From Betaproteobacteria bacterium (GTDB lineage Bacteria > Pseudomonadota > Gammaproteobacteria > Burkholderiales > Casimicrobiaceae), in the NCBI GenBank assembly GCA_016192065.1, contig JACPUX010000002.1, forward strand, positions 97,337 through 161,336: DNA of 64,000 bases. Reading direction: 5' to 3'. Of this stretch, positions 39,303-47,412 are shown piece after piece (the first letter of the stretch is position 1; each line of letters begins with the position of its first letter). Both the position numbers and the translations under genes were made by a program. The notes beneath the pieces were generated by a model. The model did not search any database. It was not told where the DNA came from and saw only the letters and a program-made list of their open reading frames with translations.

Positions 39303-40526
39303 ATGGCCACTGCCACCGCTATTCGCAAGGACGTCAAGCAATTCAACTATCTTTGGGAAGGCATCGATCGCAACAACAAACAGGTGCGTGGCGAACTCCG
39401 GGCGCCGTCGGAAACCGTGGTGACGACCACCCTGCGTCGACAGGGAGTGCGTGTACACAAGGTGAAGCGACAGAAGCTTCGGGGCGGCAAAGGCATTTCC
39501 GAAAAGGACATTACCTTCTTCACGCGCCAACTCGCCACCATGATGAAGGCGGGGGTGCCGCTGCTTCAGTCCTTCGACATCGTCGCCCGCGGGCATTCCA
39601 ATCCCCGTGTTTCGCGGCTTTTGCTCGAAATCAAGGGCGATGTTGAGTCCGGCAGCAGTCTGAACCGCGCTTTTCGAAAGCATCCATTATATTTTGACGC
39701 CCTCTATTGCGACTTGGTCGCGGCCGGCGAGGCTGCCGGTGTGCTTGACGCAATTCTCGATCGCTTGGCGACCTACAAAGAAAAGATTCTCGCCATCAAG
39801 GGCAAAATCAAGTCAGCGCTCTTCTATCCGGCGGCGGTAGTCGTCGTGGCCGCTGTCGTGGTCGCCGTAATCATGTTGTTCGTTGTGCCCACGTTTAAAC
39901 AAGTTTTCACTAGCTTCGGCGCGGATCTGCCCGGACCAACGCTGGTCGTTATCGCGATGTCGGACTTCGTTGTGCAGTACTGGTGGTTGTTTGCCATGGT
40001 GCTGATCGGGAGCTTCATGGCGCTCGTCTATTTCTTCCGGAAATCGCAGAAGTTCCGAGACGCTGTCGACCGCTTGTCGCTGCGAATTCCAATCATCGGA
40101 GAAGTGCTGCGCAAGGCCACAATCGCGCGGTGGTGTCGGACGCTGCAAACCCTCTTCGCCGCTGGCGTCCCCTTGGTGGAGTCGTTAGATTCGGTGGCCG
40201 GGGCCTCCGGCAATGCGGTGTATCGTGACGCAACCAAGAAGATTCAGTCCGAGGTCGCTACCGGCACCAGTCTCACAGTCTCCATGCAGAACCGCGATGT
40301 CTTTCCTAACATGGTCATCCAAATGACCCAAATCGGCGAGGAATCGGGCTCGCTAGATGCCATGCTGGGGAAGGTCGCAGACTTTTTTGAACGCGAGGTG
40401 GACGAAGCCGTCGATACGCTTTCCAGCCTGATCGAACCGATGATCATGGTGGTCTTGGGCGTGGTCATCGGCGGTCTGGTGATCGCGATGTATCTGCCGA
40501 TCTTCAAACTGGGCGCCGTGGTCTAG
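39303..40526 (+). CDS. pilC: Type IV pilus inner membrane platform protein PilC
   Basis: This 407-residue protein has two T2SSF domains, each with membrane helices. The first begins DITFFTRQLATMMKAGVPLLQ, and the second carries WCRTLQTLFAAGVPLVESLD. It is the inner membrane platform that couples PilB to pilin assembly. It lies 19 bp after pilB. Codon choice in its middle third is a little less GC-rich than in pilB, which I note without drawing a conclusion. Confidence 0.97.
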   Translation: MATATAIRKDVKQFNYLWEGIDRNNKQVRGELRAPSETVVTTTLRRQGVRVHKVKRQKLRGGKGISEKDITFFTRQLATMMKAGVPLLQSFDIVARGHSNPRVSRLLLEIKGDVESGSSLNRAFRKHPLYFDALYCDLVAAGEAAGVLDAILDRLATYKEKILAIKGKIKSALFYPAAVVVVAAVVVAVIMLFVVPTFKQVFTSFGADLPGPTLVVIAMSDFVVQYWWLFAMVLIGSFMALVYFFRKSQKFRDAVDRLSLRIPIIGEVLRKATIARWCRTLQTLFAAGVPLVESLDSVAGASGNAVYRDATKKIQSEVATGTSLTVSMQNRDVFPNMVIQMTQIGEESGSLDAMLGKVADFFEREVDEAVDTLSSLIEPMIMVVLGVVIGGLVIAMYLPIFKLGAVV

Positions 40527-40544
40527 AGCGCAGGGCACCGTCTG

Positions 40545-41390
40545 ATGGACCTTTTCAGCCATTACCCGAGCGTCTTCACGCTCGGGGCTTTACTCTGCGG
40601 CCTGTTGATCGGCAGCTTCCTCAACGTCGTCATACACCGCCTGCCGCGAATGATGGAGCGGGAGTGGGCCGCGCAATGCGCGGAACTGCAAGGCAAGGAA
40701 GCCGAAGAGGGCGAGCGCTTCAATCTCGCCGTTCCCGCTTCGCATTGTCCGCACTGCCGGCACCGCATCACCGTGCTGGAAAACATTCCAGTGATTAGCT
40801 ACCTGGCGCTGCGCGGTCGCTGCTCGGGCTGCGGGGCGACGATCTCGCCGCGCTATCCGATCGTCGAGGCGCTGGCGGGGCTGACCGCGGCCGGTGCCGC
40901 CCATGCCTTCGGGCCGACCTGGGCGGCGCTCGGCGCGGCGTTACTGGTCTGGACCCTGATCGCCCTGACCTTCATCGACCTGGACACGCAGCTGCTTCCC
41001 GACGACCTCACCCTGCCACTGCTTTGGCTGGGTTTGCTGTTCAATCTGTTTGGAGTGTTCACTGACCTCGCCAGCGCCGTGGTCGGTGCGATGACCGGCT
41101 ACCTCTCGCTCTGGTCGGTATATTGGCTGTTCAAGCTGATTCGTGGCAAAGAAGGCATGGGCTACGGCGATTTCAAGCTGCTTGGGGCAATCGGCGCCTG
41201 GCTCGGCTGGCAGATTCTGCCCATCGTCATTCTGTTTTCGTCTCTAGTGGGCGCCATCGTGGCGGTTTCCATGCTGGCGCTGCGGGGTGGCGACCACAAC
41301 CGACCCATCCCTTTCGGCCCCTATCTTGCCGCCGCCGGTCTCTTGGCCCTGTTCTGGGGACGGCCGCTAATGAAGTGGTACTTGGGCTGA
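40545..41390 (+). CDS. pilD: Type IV prepilin peptidase PilD
   Basis: This 281-residue enzyme cleaves and N-methylates prepilins. The cytoplasmic loop carries two CxxC pairs (CPHC and CSGC), and the second catalytic aspartate lies in GKEGMGYGDFKLLGA; the first is in FIDLDTQLLPD. It follows pilC by 18 bp. No pilin gene is in the window. Confidence 0.97.
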   Translation: MDLFSHYPSVFTLGALLCGLLIGSFLNVVIHRLPRMMEREWAAQCAELQGKEAEEGERFNLAVPASHCPHCRHRITVLENIPVISYLALRGRCSGCGATISPRYPIVEALAGLTAAGAAHAFGPTWAALGAALLVWTLIALTFIDLDTQLLPDDLTLPLLWLGLLFNLFGVFTDLASAVVGAMTGYLSLWSVYWLFKLIRGKEGMGYGDFKLLGAIGAWLGWQILPIVILFSSLVGAIVAVSMLALRGGDHNRPIPFGPYLAAAGLLALFWGRPLMKWYLG

Positions 41391-41406
41391 AGCCCATGGC
41401 CCGGGC

Positions 41407-42036
41407 ATGCCCCTGATCGTCGGACTCACCGGGGGCATCGGGTCCGGGAAGAGCACGGTCGCGGAGCGCTTCGTCGCGCGCGGCGCCGACCTGGTCGATG
41501 CCGATCAGGTTGCCCACGCACTCTCGCGCGCAGGCGAGCCGGGCTGGGCGGCGGTGCGGGCAGCCTTTGGCGACGAGGTGTTACGGGCCGACGGCGAGAT
41601 CGATCGGCCTCGTTTGCGCGCCCTGGTCTTCCAGGACCCTGGCGCCAAGGCGCGGCTCGAAAACGCGCTTCATCCCCTGATCGGGACTGAAATTGCCCGG
41701 CGCATGGCAAGCTGGCGCGCGCCCTATGGGATCTTGATGGTGCCTCTGCTGCTAGAAGGCAGGCGCTACCGCGAGCATATCGACCGCCTGCTGGTGATCG
41801 ATTGCCCCGAAGCCGAACAAATCAAGCGCGTTACGATGCGCAGCGGGCTCAGTGAAGCCGAAGTGCGCGCCATCATGGCCAGCCAGGTGTCGCGGGAGCA
41901 GCGCTTGGCCGCCGCCACCGAGGTGATCGACAACAGCGGGCCTCCCGAAGAACTGGATGCCCAAGTGGCCACGCTCGACCGGGCCTACCGTGAGATGGCC
42001 CAGGTCGGGCACCTGGAACAGACCGCCAAGCCATGA
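41407..42036 (+). CDS. coaE: Dephospho-CoA kinase
   Basis: This 209-residue kinase carries out the last step of CoA synthesis. The P-loop reads GLTGGIGSGKSTVAERF at the N-terminus, followed by the DAD motif (VDADQVAH). The place after pilD is conserved in beta- and gammaproteobacteria. Confidence 0.97.
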   Translation: MPLIVGLTGGIGSGKSTVAERFVARGADLVDADQVAHALSRAGEPGWAAVRAAFGDEVLRADGEIDRPRLRALVFQDPGAKARLENALHPLIGTEIARRMASWRAPYGILMVPLLLEGRRYREHIDRLLVIDCPEAEQIKRVTMRSGLSEAEVRAIMASQVSREQRLAAATEVIDNSGPPEELDAQVATLDRAYREMAQVGHLEQTAKP

Positions 42037-42109
42037 CCCCAAACGCCCGTTTAAAACTCTCGCGTTTTGGCGCAAAATCGCTCCTTGACCCCCTCCCCGA
42101 GCCGCCAGC

Positions 42110-42868
42110 GTGATCCGCTACGAATTCCCGCTCAACGAACGCGTGCGCACCCTGATGCGGCTCGAAGACATCTACCGCCGCGCGCATTATTTCGTCTCGC
42201 GCGAAGATGCGGTCGAACACCACGCCGCGCTGCTCTCCCTGTTCGAGATCATCGACGTCGCGGCGCGCGCCGACCTCAAGTCGGACATCCTTCAGGAACT
42301 CGAACGGCAGCGCCAGATCTTCATTGGCTGGCGCAGCAACCCCTCGATCGTTCAGGACACGCTCGAAGAGATCATCGTCCAGATCGAGGCCGCCAGCGCT
42401 GCCCTGCTCGCGGTGCAAGGCAAACTTGGCCAGCATATGCGCGCCAGCGAATGGCTGATGAGCGTCAAGCAGCGCACTGGCATTCCCGGAGGAGTGTGCG
42501 AATTCGATTTGCCCGGCTACCACTATTGGCTCAACCTCCCAGGCGCAGCCCGGCGCGCCGACCTCGAATCCTGGCTGGAGCCGATGTTGCCGGTAGAGAG
42601 TGGCTTCGCGATCTTGCTGCGCCTGATGCGTGACAGCGGCAAGACCGTCGGTCACACTGCCCACAACGGCGTCTTCCAGCTCATGCTCACAGCCTCGAAA
42701 ACCGCCCAACTCCTACGCGTAGGCGTGGCCGACACGCTGCTGTGCGTGCCCGAGGTCAGCGCCAACAAGTACGCGCTCAATGTCCGCTTTCTCGAACCCA
42801 ACAGGACGGAACGTCCACGCGTGGTCGAGACCAATGTCGAATTTGAGCTGTCTTTCTGTAACCTGTGA
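42110..42868 (+). CDS. zapD: Cell division protein ZapD
   Basis: This 252-residue protein of the ZapD (DUF1342) family starts at a GTG (VIRYEFPLNERVRTLMRLED, the usual family start). It cross-links FtsZ filaments at midcell. Its stop overlaps the GTG start of yacG, and the coaE-zapD-yacG order is conserved. Confidence 0.96.
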   Translation: MIRYEFPLNERVRTLMRLEDIYRRAHYFVSREDAVEHHAALLSLFEIIDVAARADLKSDILQELERQRQIFIGWRSNPSIVQDTLEEIIVQIEAASAALLAVQGKLGQHMRASEWLMSVKQRTGIPGGVCEFDLPGYHYWLNLPGAARRADLESWLEPMLPVESGFAILLRLMRDSGKTVGHTAHNGVFQLMLTASKTAQLLRVGVADTLLCVPEVSANKYALNVRFLEPNRTERPRVVETNVEFELSFCNL

Positions 42869-43047
42869 AGCCCCGCCTCGTTGCCTGCCCGGCCTGCGGC
42901 CGGCTCTCGGAATGGTCGGTCGAGAATCGCTGGCGCCCGTTTTGCTCCGAGCGCTGCAAGACCCGTGACCTCGCCGCGTGGGCGACCGAGCAGTACCGTG
43001 TAGGAACGGCGGAGCCGGACGCCGGCTTGACCTCGGAATCGGAGTGA
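42865..43047 (+). CDS. yacG: DNA gyrase inhibitor YacG
   Basis: This 60-residue zinc-ribbon protein has ligands CPACG and, further on, CSERCK, the four-cysteine pattern of YacG. It starts at a GTG overlapping the zapD stop. The C-terminal tail is acidic and variable. About 200 bp without a recognisable gene follow before the convergent phosphoesterase. Confidence 0.93.
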   Translation: MKPRLVACPACGRLSEWSVENRWRPFCSERCKTRDLAAWATEQYRVGTAEPDAGLTSESE

Positions 43048-43245
43048 GCGCGCCGCGCCGAGGTTGACCGCGCCACGGCTCAGGTGCCGCAACAGAAACG
43101 CAAACTCGCCAGTGAGACCGGCAATCAACCGAGCGCGCGCCGGGCGCCTACGGCGCGGGGCGCGGCAAGTGGTGCGAGAACGCGCTGTTGGGTGGAGACC
43201 ATCGGTCCTCGCAGGCTCCTACCCTCCACAGGCACGGCGCCCGCT

Positions 43246-44022
43246 TCAGCCGGTTTGCAGAAACCTCCGCGCGGCGCCTTCAAGCATAAGACAGGTGAGC
43301 ACATTGCTTTGGTACGCACCGGTGTCGATACCAATACGGTTGGCGCGGACCTCGGGCTCTGGGGTGATGCAGTGGCCATGCACCACGACCGCGCCATGAT
43401 CCAGCGACGAGGCGCGAAAGCGATTGCGGATCCAAACCAGGTCGCGCGGTGCTTGCCGTGCCAGTGGCACGCCGGGCAGTACGCCCGCGTGGACAAACAG
43501 GTAATCGCCTTCGCGGTGAGTGAGCGCGAGCGTTTCCAGAAACTGCCGGTGCTGGGGCGGCAGTCCGGTGTGCAGCCGCTGGCGCAGTGCTTCCAGGGTG
43601 GCCGAGTCACGCGCCGCGGGGTCGGCCAGCGCGAGGCCGTAGTTCTCCAGCGCGGCCACGCCGCCAAAGTTCAGCCAGTGGCGGCCCGGACGCGGATCGC
43701 CGGCCAGGAAGCGCCGCATCAGATCCTCGTGATTGCCCAGGAGCGTGACGATCTCCCAGTCCCGCGGCCGCCAATTGAGCACGCTTTCGACCACCGCGCG
43801 TGAATCTCGGCCGCGGCTGAAATAGTCGCCGAGGTAAATCAGCACACGCCGACGGGCCGCGCGTCGCGCGGCGTCTTCGAGCACTCCGGAATGAATTTCC
43901 GCGAGCAGGTCGTCTCGGCCATGCAGGTCGCCGATGGCATAGACCACGCTATCTGCTGGCACCGCCGCGCTTGGAGCCGTCTGGCCAGGTGGCGGGTCAG
44001 CGGCACGCCAGATCAGCCCCAT
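43246..44022 (-). CDS. Metallophosphoesterase (serine/threonine phosphatase-like)
   Basis: This 258-residue protein has the calcineurin-like metal motifs: AIGDLHGRDDL, YLGDYFSRGRDS, LLGNHED and, later, VHAGVLPG and VVHGH. This set matches single-domain bacterial PPP-type phosphatases related to PrpA or ApaH-like enzymes. The substrate cannot be told. I prefer the ATG giving MGLIWRA because GGGAG-like DNA precedes it; a GTG at 44103 would add 27 residues. Confidence 0.85.
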   Translation of the reverse strand: MGLIWRAADPPPGQTAPSAAVPADSVVYAIGDLHGRDDLLAEIHSGVLEDAARRAARRRVLIYLGDYFSRGRDSRAVVESVLNWRPRDWEIVTLLGNHEDLMRRFLAGDPRPGRHWLNFGGVAALENYGLALADPAARDSATLEALRQRLHTGLPPQHRQFLETLALTHREGDYLFVHAGVLPGVPLARQAPRDLVWIRNRFRASSLDHGAVVVHGHCITPEPEVRANRIGIDTGAYQSNVLTCLMLEGAARRFLQTG

Positions 44023-44234
44023 GGGAAACTCCCGACCGGCTTCCAAGAAACGTCGGGCGCGCTGCCCGAGGCGGGGCGACGGGCCGGTGGGGCTGATAGC
44101 CACAACGATGCGTCCCCGCGCAGGGCTGGATCTGCGCTCGGCACGAAACCAAAGCGCCTTCCCGTCCCACCAATCGGCTCATCAAGCTCGCGCCAACTGC
44201 GCGGACGGCGCTGCAAGCGGTGCGCCAACATCGA

Positions 44235-45527
44235 TCAGCGCTGCACGTGAAAGCGCTTCGCCTTCATCTCGAACCGTGGCAGGGCGTCGCGCGCAACCGA
44301 CCGCACGCGCGGCCGGAACGAAAGCATGGTGTCGAGCCGTTCGGCGATCGCTTCGACCACGCGCGGATCGGCGTCTTCGGCGAGTTCCACTTCGATGTCC
44401 ATCTCGTCCATCTCCCGCAGTTTGCTTACCGTGATCCGGAACTCGTCGATTTCGGCGAACTTGCGCAGAATGTTCTCCACCCCCGCGGGAAAGACGTTGA
44501 CGCCGCGCACCGTGACCATGTCATCGGCACGGCCCAGAATGCCGCCTTCAAACCGCAAGGCGGTGCGCCCGCAGGCACAGCGACTGGTAGTGGTGCGGAC
44601 GATGTCCCCGGTTTTGTAGCGGATGATGGGAAAACCCCAGCGACCAAGATTGGTGATCACCAGTTCGCCACGCTCGCCCTCGGCCACGGCTTCGCCGGTG
44701 ACGGGGTCGAGTACCTCGGCGATGTATTCACTTTCAATCAGGTGGGTGCCGCCAGGCTGCACTTGGCACTCGAAGGAATGCGCCCCCACCTCGGTGGCGC
44801 CGGCATGGTCGAAGCACTTGGCCTGCCACAAGGACTGAATGCGCGCCTTGGTCGCCGGCACATTCGCGCCCGGTTCCCCGGCATGCACCGTGGCCCGAAT
44901 TGGTATGCTGCGCAAATCGAAGCCGATCTCGCGTGCCACCTCGGCCAGACGCAAGGCATAGGTTGGCGTGCAACAGAGCACGGTCGCGCCGGCCTCCCGC
45001 ATGAGTTCCAGACGTTGCGGAGAATCGCGCCCGCCGCCGGGAATCATCATCGCGCCGAGTTGGCGCGCGCCCTCGGTGGCGGCCCAAAACCCAACGAAGG
45101 GGCCAAAGGAGAAAGCCATGAAAATGCGGTCCGCGGCGGTAACCCCAGCGCCCGCCAGCACGTGCCCCCAGCAGCGCCCCCACCATTGCCAGCCCGCTTC
45201 GGTATCGGGCACCTTGAGCGGTACGCCAGTGGTGCCGGAAGTTTGGTGCAGCCGCACGTATTGGTCTATGGAATAAGTCAGGTTGTGGCCGAAGGGGCCA
45301 TGTTCGGCCTGATCCGCCATCAACTCCTGCTTGGTTGTCTGCGGCAAACGCGCTAGATCGGCGAGTGCGCGCAGATCCCCCGGGGCAAACCCGGCCGCCT
45401 GCCATTTGGCGGTGTAGAAGCGGTTCTTTTGCCACAGCTCGGCGATCATCGCTTGAAACTTGGACAGCTGCAGCGCGGCCAACTGCTCGCGCGGCAGGGT
45501 TTCGGTGCAGGCATCGAAATACGACAT
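44235..45527 (-). CDS. PaaK-like aromatic acyl-CoA ligase (candidate 4-hydroxybenzoate-CoA ligase)
   Basis: This 430-residue adenylate-forming enzyme is of the phenylacetate-CoA ligase type. The ATP-binding motif reads LHQTSGTTGVPLKV, followed by AGATEVG and YKTGDIVR, and a C-terminal domain begins ILGRADDMVTVRGVNVFP. It lies at the end of the leftward phenol cluster, separated from the PNPOx-like gene by a 223-bp gap with repeats. Phenol carboxylation yields 4-hydroxybenzoate, which needs CoA activation, so that substrate is plausible by context. Known Thauera 4-hydroxybenzoate-CoA ligases belong to another subgroup, so the assignment is inference. Confidence 0.8.
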   Translation of the reverse strand: MSYFDACTETLPREQLAALQLSKFQAMIAELWQKNRFYTAKWQAAGFAPGDLRALADLARLPQTTKQELMADQAEHGPFGHNLTYSIDQYVRLHQTSGTTGVPLKVPDTEAGWQWWGRCWGHVLAGAGVTAADRIFMAFSFGPFVGFWAATEGARQLGAMMIPGGGRDSPQRLELMREAGATVLCCTPTYALRLAEVAREIGFDLRSIPIRATVHAGEPGANVPATKARIQSLWQAKCFDHAGATEVGAHSFECQVQPGGTHLIESEYIAEVLDPVTGEAVAEGERGELVITNLGRWGFPIIRYKTGDIVRTTTSRCACGRTALRFEGGILGRADDMVTVRGVNVFPAGVENILRKFAEIDEFRITVSKLREMDEMDIEVELAEDADPRVVEAIAERLDTMLSFRPRVRSVARDALPRFEMKAKRFHVQR

Positions 45528-45581
45528 CGGAGTGCGGCCCCTTTCTGACGAGCTCAATGGTGTTCCCTTCCTCTGGTCCGC

Positions 45582-45634
45582 GGCTGCGCCCGCTCCGGTG
45601 TTTGGCTGGCGCCCCCTTCGGGCGGCCGGGCGGG
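45582..45634. repeat. 53-bp direct repeat, copy 1
   Basis: This GC-rich unit includes GCTCCGGTGTTTGGCTGGCG and an internal GCCCCCTTCGGGCGGC stem. An identical copy lies 111 bp away (45693-45745). Both are in the gap between the ligase and the PNPOx-like gene. Confidence 0.85.
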
Positions 45635-45655
45635 CCTCGACGAACCATCCCCCCG

Positions 45656-45678
45656 ACCCCCTTCCCGAGGAAGGGGGT
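45656..45678. terminator. Hairpin between the two direct repeats
   Basis: A perfect 10-bp stem (ACCCCCTTCC / GGAAGGGGGT) with a three-base loop lies between the two repeat copies. There is no T run, so it may be a processing or stability element rather than a classical terminator. Confidence 0.4.
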
Positions 45679-45692
45679 GAATGCGGTTCGCG

Positions 45693-45745
45693 GGCTGCGC
45701 CCGCTCCGGTGTTTGGCTGGCGCCCCCTTCGGGCGGCCGGGCGGG
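45693..45745. repeat. 53-bp direct repeat, copy 2
   Basis: This is the second copy of the 53-bp unit at 45582-45634, identical by eye, and it ends five bases before the stop of the PNPOx-like gene. Confidence 0.85.
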
Positions 45746-45750
45746 GGCGC

Positions 45751-46212
45751 TCAGATGCATGCCTCGCGCATTTCCTGATACACGGCCTGCTCCATGCGCA
45801 GCATCGCGGCTCGGCTCTCGGCTGGCCATTCATACGTCAGCGCGGTGGTCGCGACACCCGGCCAGGACTGGTCCTTGGCCCCGAAAACCTCCATCTCGTA
45901 GAGCGCGATATTGGCCGGAGCGGCGGCGGCGATCCGTTCACTGATCTTGCGCGCGCGGCCCTTGATCAGAAACACCACATTGCCCGCGCCGATGACCTGT
46001 AAGGAAGCCTGGGTGCTGCGTTCGATGTTGCCCATCGCCGAGCCGCCCAGATCCACGCCAAAGCGCAGGCGTTTGGCATCGAGCACCATCACCCAGGTAT
46101 AGGCCGAGCTGGGATAGCCATCGGCGCCGCAGGTGAGCAGCAATCCCGGCGCGCCGGGTCGCAGAAAACTGACCAGCCGTTCGGGCAGGTCGGGGGTGAT
46201 ATTGCCAATCAT
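45751..46212 (-). CDS. Pyridoxamine 5'-phosphate oxidase-like flavin-binding protein
   Basis: This 153-residue protein resembles the split-barrel FMN-binding family, with the segment LLLTCGADGYPSSAYTWVMV followed by RLRFGVDLGGSAMGNIE and QVIGAGNVVFLIKGRARKI. The ATG giving MIGNITPDL is chosen since upstream sequence shows no conservation. It lies 70 bp after the DUF120 gene in the phenol operon tail. A flavin role next to UbiX/UbiD proteins is suggestive, but the reaction is unknown. Confidence 0.7.
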   Translation of the reverse strand: MIGNITPDLPERLVSFLRPGAPGLLLTCGADGYPSSAYTWVMVLDAKRLRFGVDLGGSAMGNIERSTQASLQVIGAGNVVFLIKGRARKISERIAAAAPANIALYEMEVFGAKDQSWPGVATTALTYEWPAESRAAMLRMEQAVYQEMREACI

Positions 46213-46282
46213 GTTGCACTCCCGTTCAGATATTCGCTCCGGGCAACTCCCGGCTGTTGGGCGATGTTGCCGCCACGCGCAC

Positions 46283-46702
46283 TCAACACAGCACTCGCAA
46301 GGCAATCCGGTCGCCGTCGGTTACGGCCAGCGTCTGGCGCACCGGCACGGCGGAAATTACTTCAAACTTGTCCGGCGGGTAAGCGCTCAGCTCGGGCAGC
46401 ACCACCGCGCCAGTGATCCGTCCCGCGACCACCACATGGAAACACTTCGCCGCGCAAAAGCCCGGCTCGGCGGTGATGGCGATACCCGGCTCGCGGGTCA
46501 GAACGCGCCGCGCTTCATTCCACTCGGGGCCCTCGAGGCGCAGGTTGAAGGTACCCGGATAGGGCACGAAGCCGAGTTTGGCCAGAAACTCTCGCCGCAC
46601 CCAGGGAAGCTGGGTGAAATTCGCGCCCTCGCCCAAACCGGAACAGACTTCCCCTTCCAGCACCAGGGTTTGTGCTTCGGGTAATCGTTCCGTTACGCCC
46701 AT
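46283..46702 (-). CDS. DUF120 protein, CTP-dependent riboflavin kinase-like
   Basis: This 139-residue protein has the signature of archaeal-type riboflavin kinases: LEGEVCSGLGEGANFTQLPW and LGFVPYPGTFNLRL, then a C-terminal barrel ending VTDGDRIALRVL. The family uses CTP to phosphorylate riboflavin to FMN. Bacteria normally use the bifunctional RibF, so this gene is unusual. It lies about 125 bp downstream of the ubiX homologue, and UbiX-type enzymes convert FMN to prenylated FMN. A role in supplying FMN for the carboxylase cofactor is a reasonable inference. The gap before it holds no other gene. Confidence 0.75.
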   Translation of the reverse strand: MGVTERLPEAQTLVLEGEVCSGLGEGANFTQLPWVRREFLAKLGFVPYPGTFNLRLEGPEWNEARRVLTREPGIAITAEPGFCAAKCFHVVVAGRITGAVVLPELSAYPPDKFEVISAVPVRQTLAVTDGDRIALRVLC

Positions 46703-46827
46703 GACCTTGTCTCCGTGTCTGCTTGCCACCACCCGCGGGCCATGTGGAACGCTGCGCACCTGCCCGCATCGCGTGCCGCCGTTACGGCTGCGCGGCTCGC
46801 CCGCCCGCCGCGTCTAGGCCGAAGCGC

Positions 46828-47412
46828 TCACTTGCGCTTGGCCGCCTCGCGCTCCTCGTTGCCGGTCCAGCGCTGGAAGAGATCGAGATCGAGGTCGAAC
46901 TGATCGAGCGCCTTGTTCACCGATTGCATGATGATGTCTTCCAGGGTCTTGGGCCGGTGGTAAAACGCTGGCAATGGCGGCACCAGCACCGCCCCGGCTT
47001 CGGTCACTTGCGTCATCAGCCGCAAATGACCGTGGTGCAGCGGCGTCTCACGCAGCATCAGCACCAGCTTGCGCCGCTCCTTGAGGCACACGTCGGCACC
47101 CCGGATCAGGAGATTGGTGTTAAAGGAGTTGGCGATCGCCGAGAGAGTCTTGATCGAGCACGGCGCGATCACCATGCCCGCGGTCTTGAACGAACCACTG
47201 GAAATGCAGGCGCCGATGTCGTTGATGTCATGCACGTGAACGGCCAGCGCTTTCACGTCGTCGATGCTGTAATCAGTCTCATAGACGATGGTGCGCTTGG
47301 CTGAATCGCTCATCACCAGGTGGGTTTCCACACCCGCCTTCTTCAACACTTCGAGGATGCGAATGCCGTAGATCGCCCCGCTGGCCCCGGACAAACCAAC
47401 TACCAATTTCAT
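46828..47412 (-). CDS. ubiX: UbiX-type flavin prenyltransferase
   Basis: This 194-residue protein has the FMN-binding motif GLSGASGAIYGIRIL at the N-terminus and the APCSIKTLSAIANSF and RETPLHHGHLRLM stretches of the UbiX/Pad1 family. UbiX makes prenylated FMN from FMN and dimethylallyl phosphate, the cofactor of UbiD decarboxylases and carboxylases. The start MKLVVGLSG overlaps the UbiD-like gene by four bases. This copy is likely dedicated to the phenylphosphate carboxylase and need not be the ubiquinone enzyme. Confidence 0.92.
   Translation of the reverse strand: MKLVVGLSGASGAIYGIRILEVLKKAGVETHLVMSDSAKRTIVYETDYSIDDVKALAVHVHDINDIGACISSGSFKTAGMVIAPCSIKTLSAIANSFNTNLLIRGADVCLKERRKLVLMLRETPLHHGHLRLMTQVTEAGAVLVPPLPAFYHRPKTLEDIIMQSVNKALDQFDLDLDLFQRWTGNEEREAAKRK

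Noticed and set aside
43048..43245. A gene in the 200-bp gap after yacG
   Set aside because: Open frames there have no start with a ribosome site and no family motif; nothing beyond the convergent gene ends is seen.
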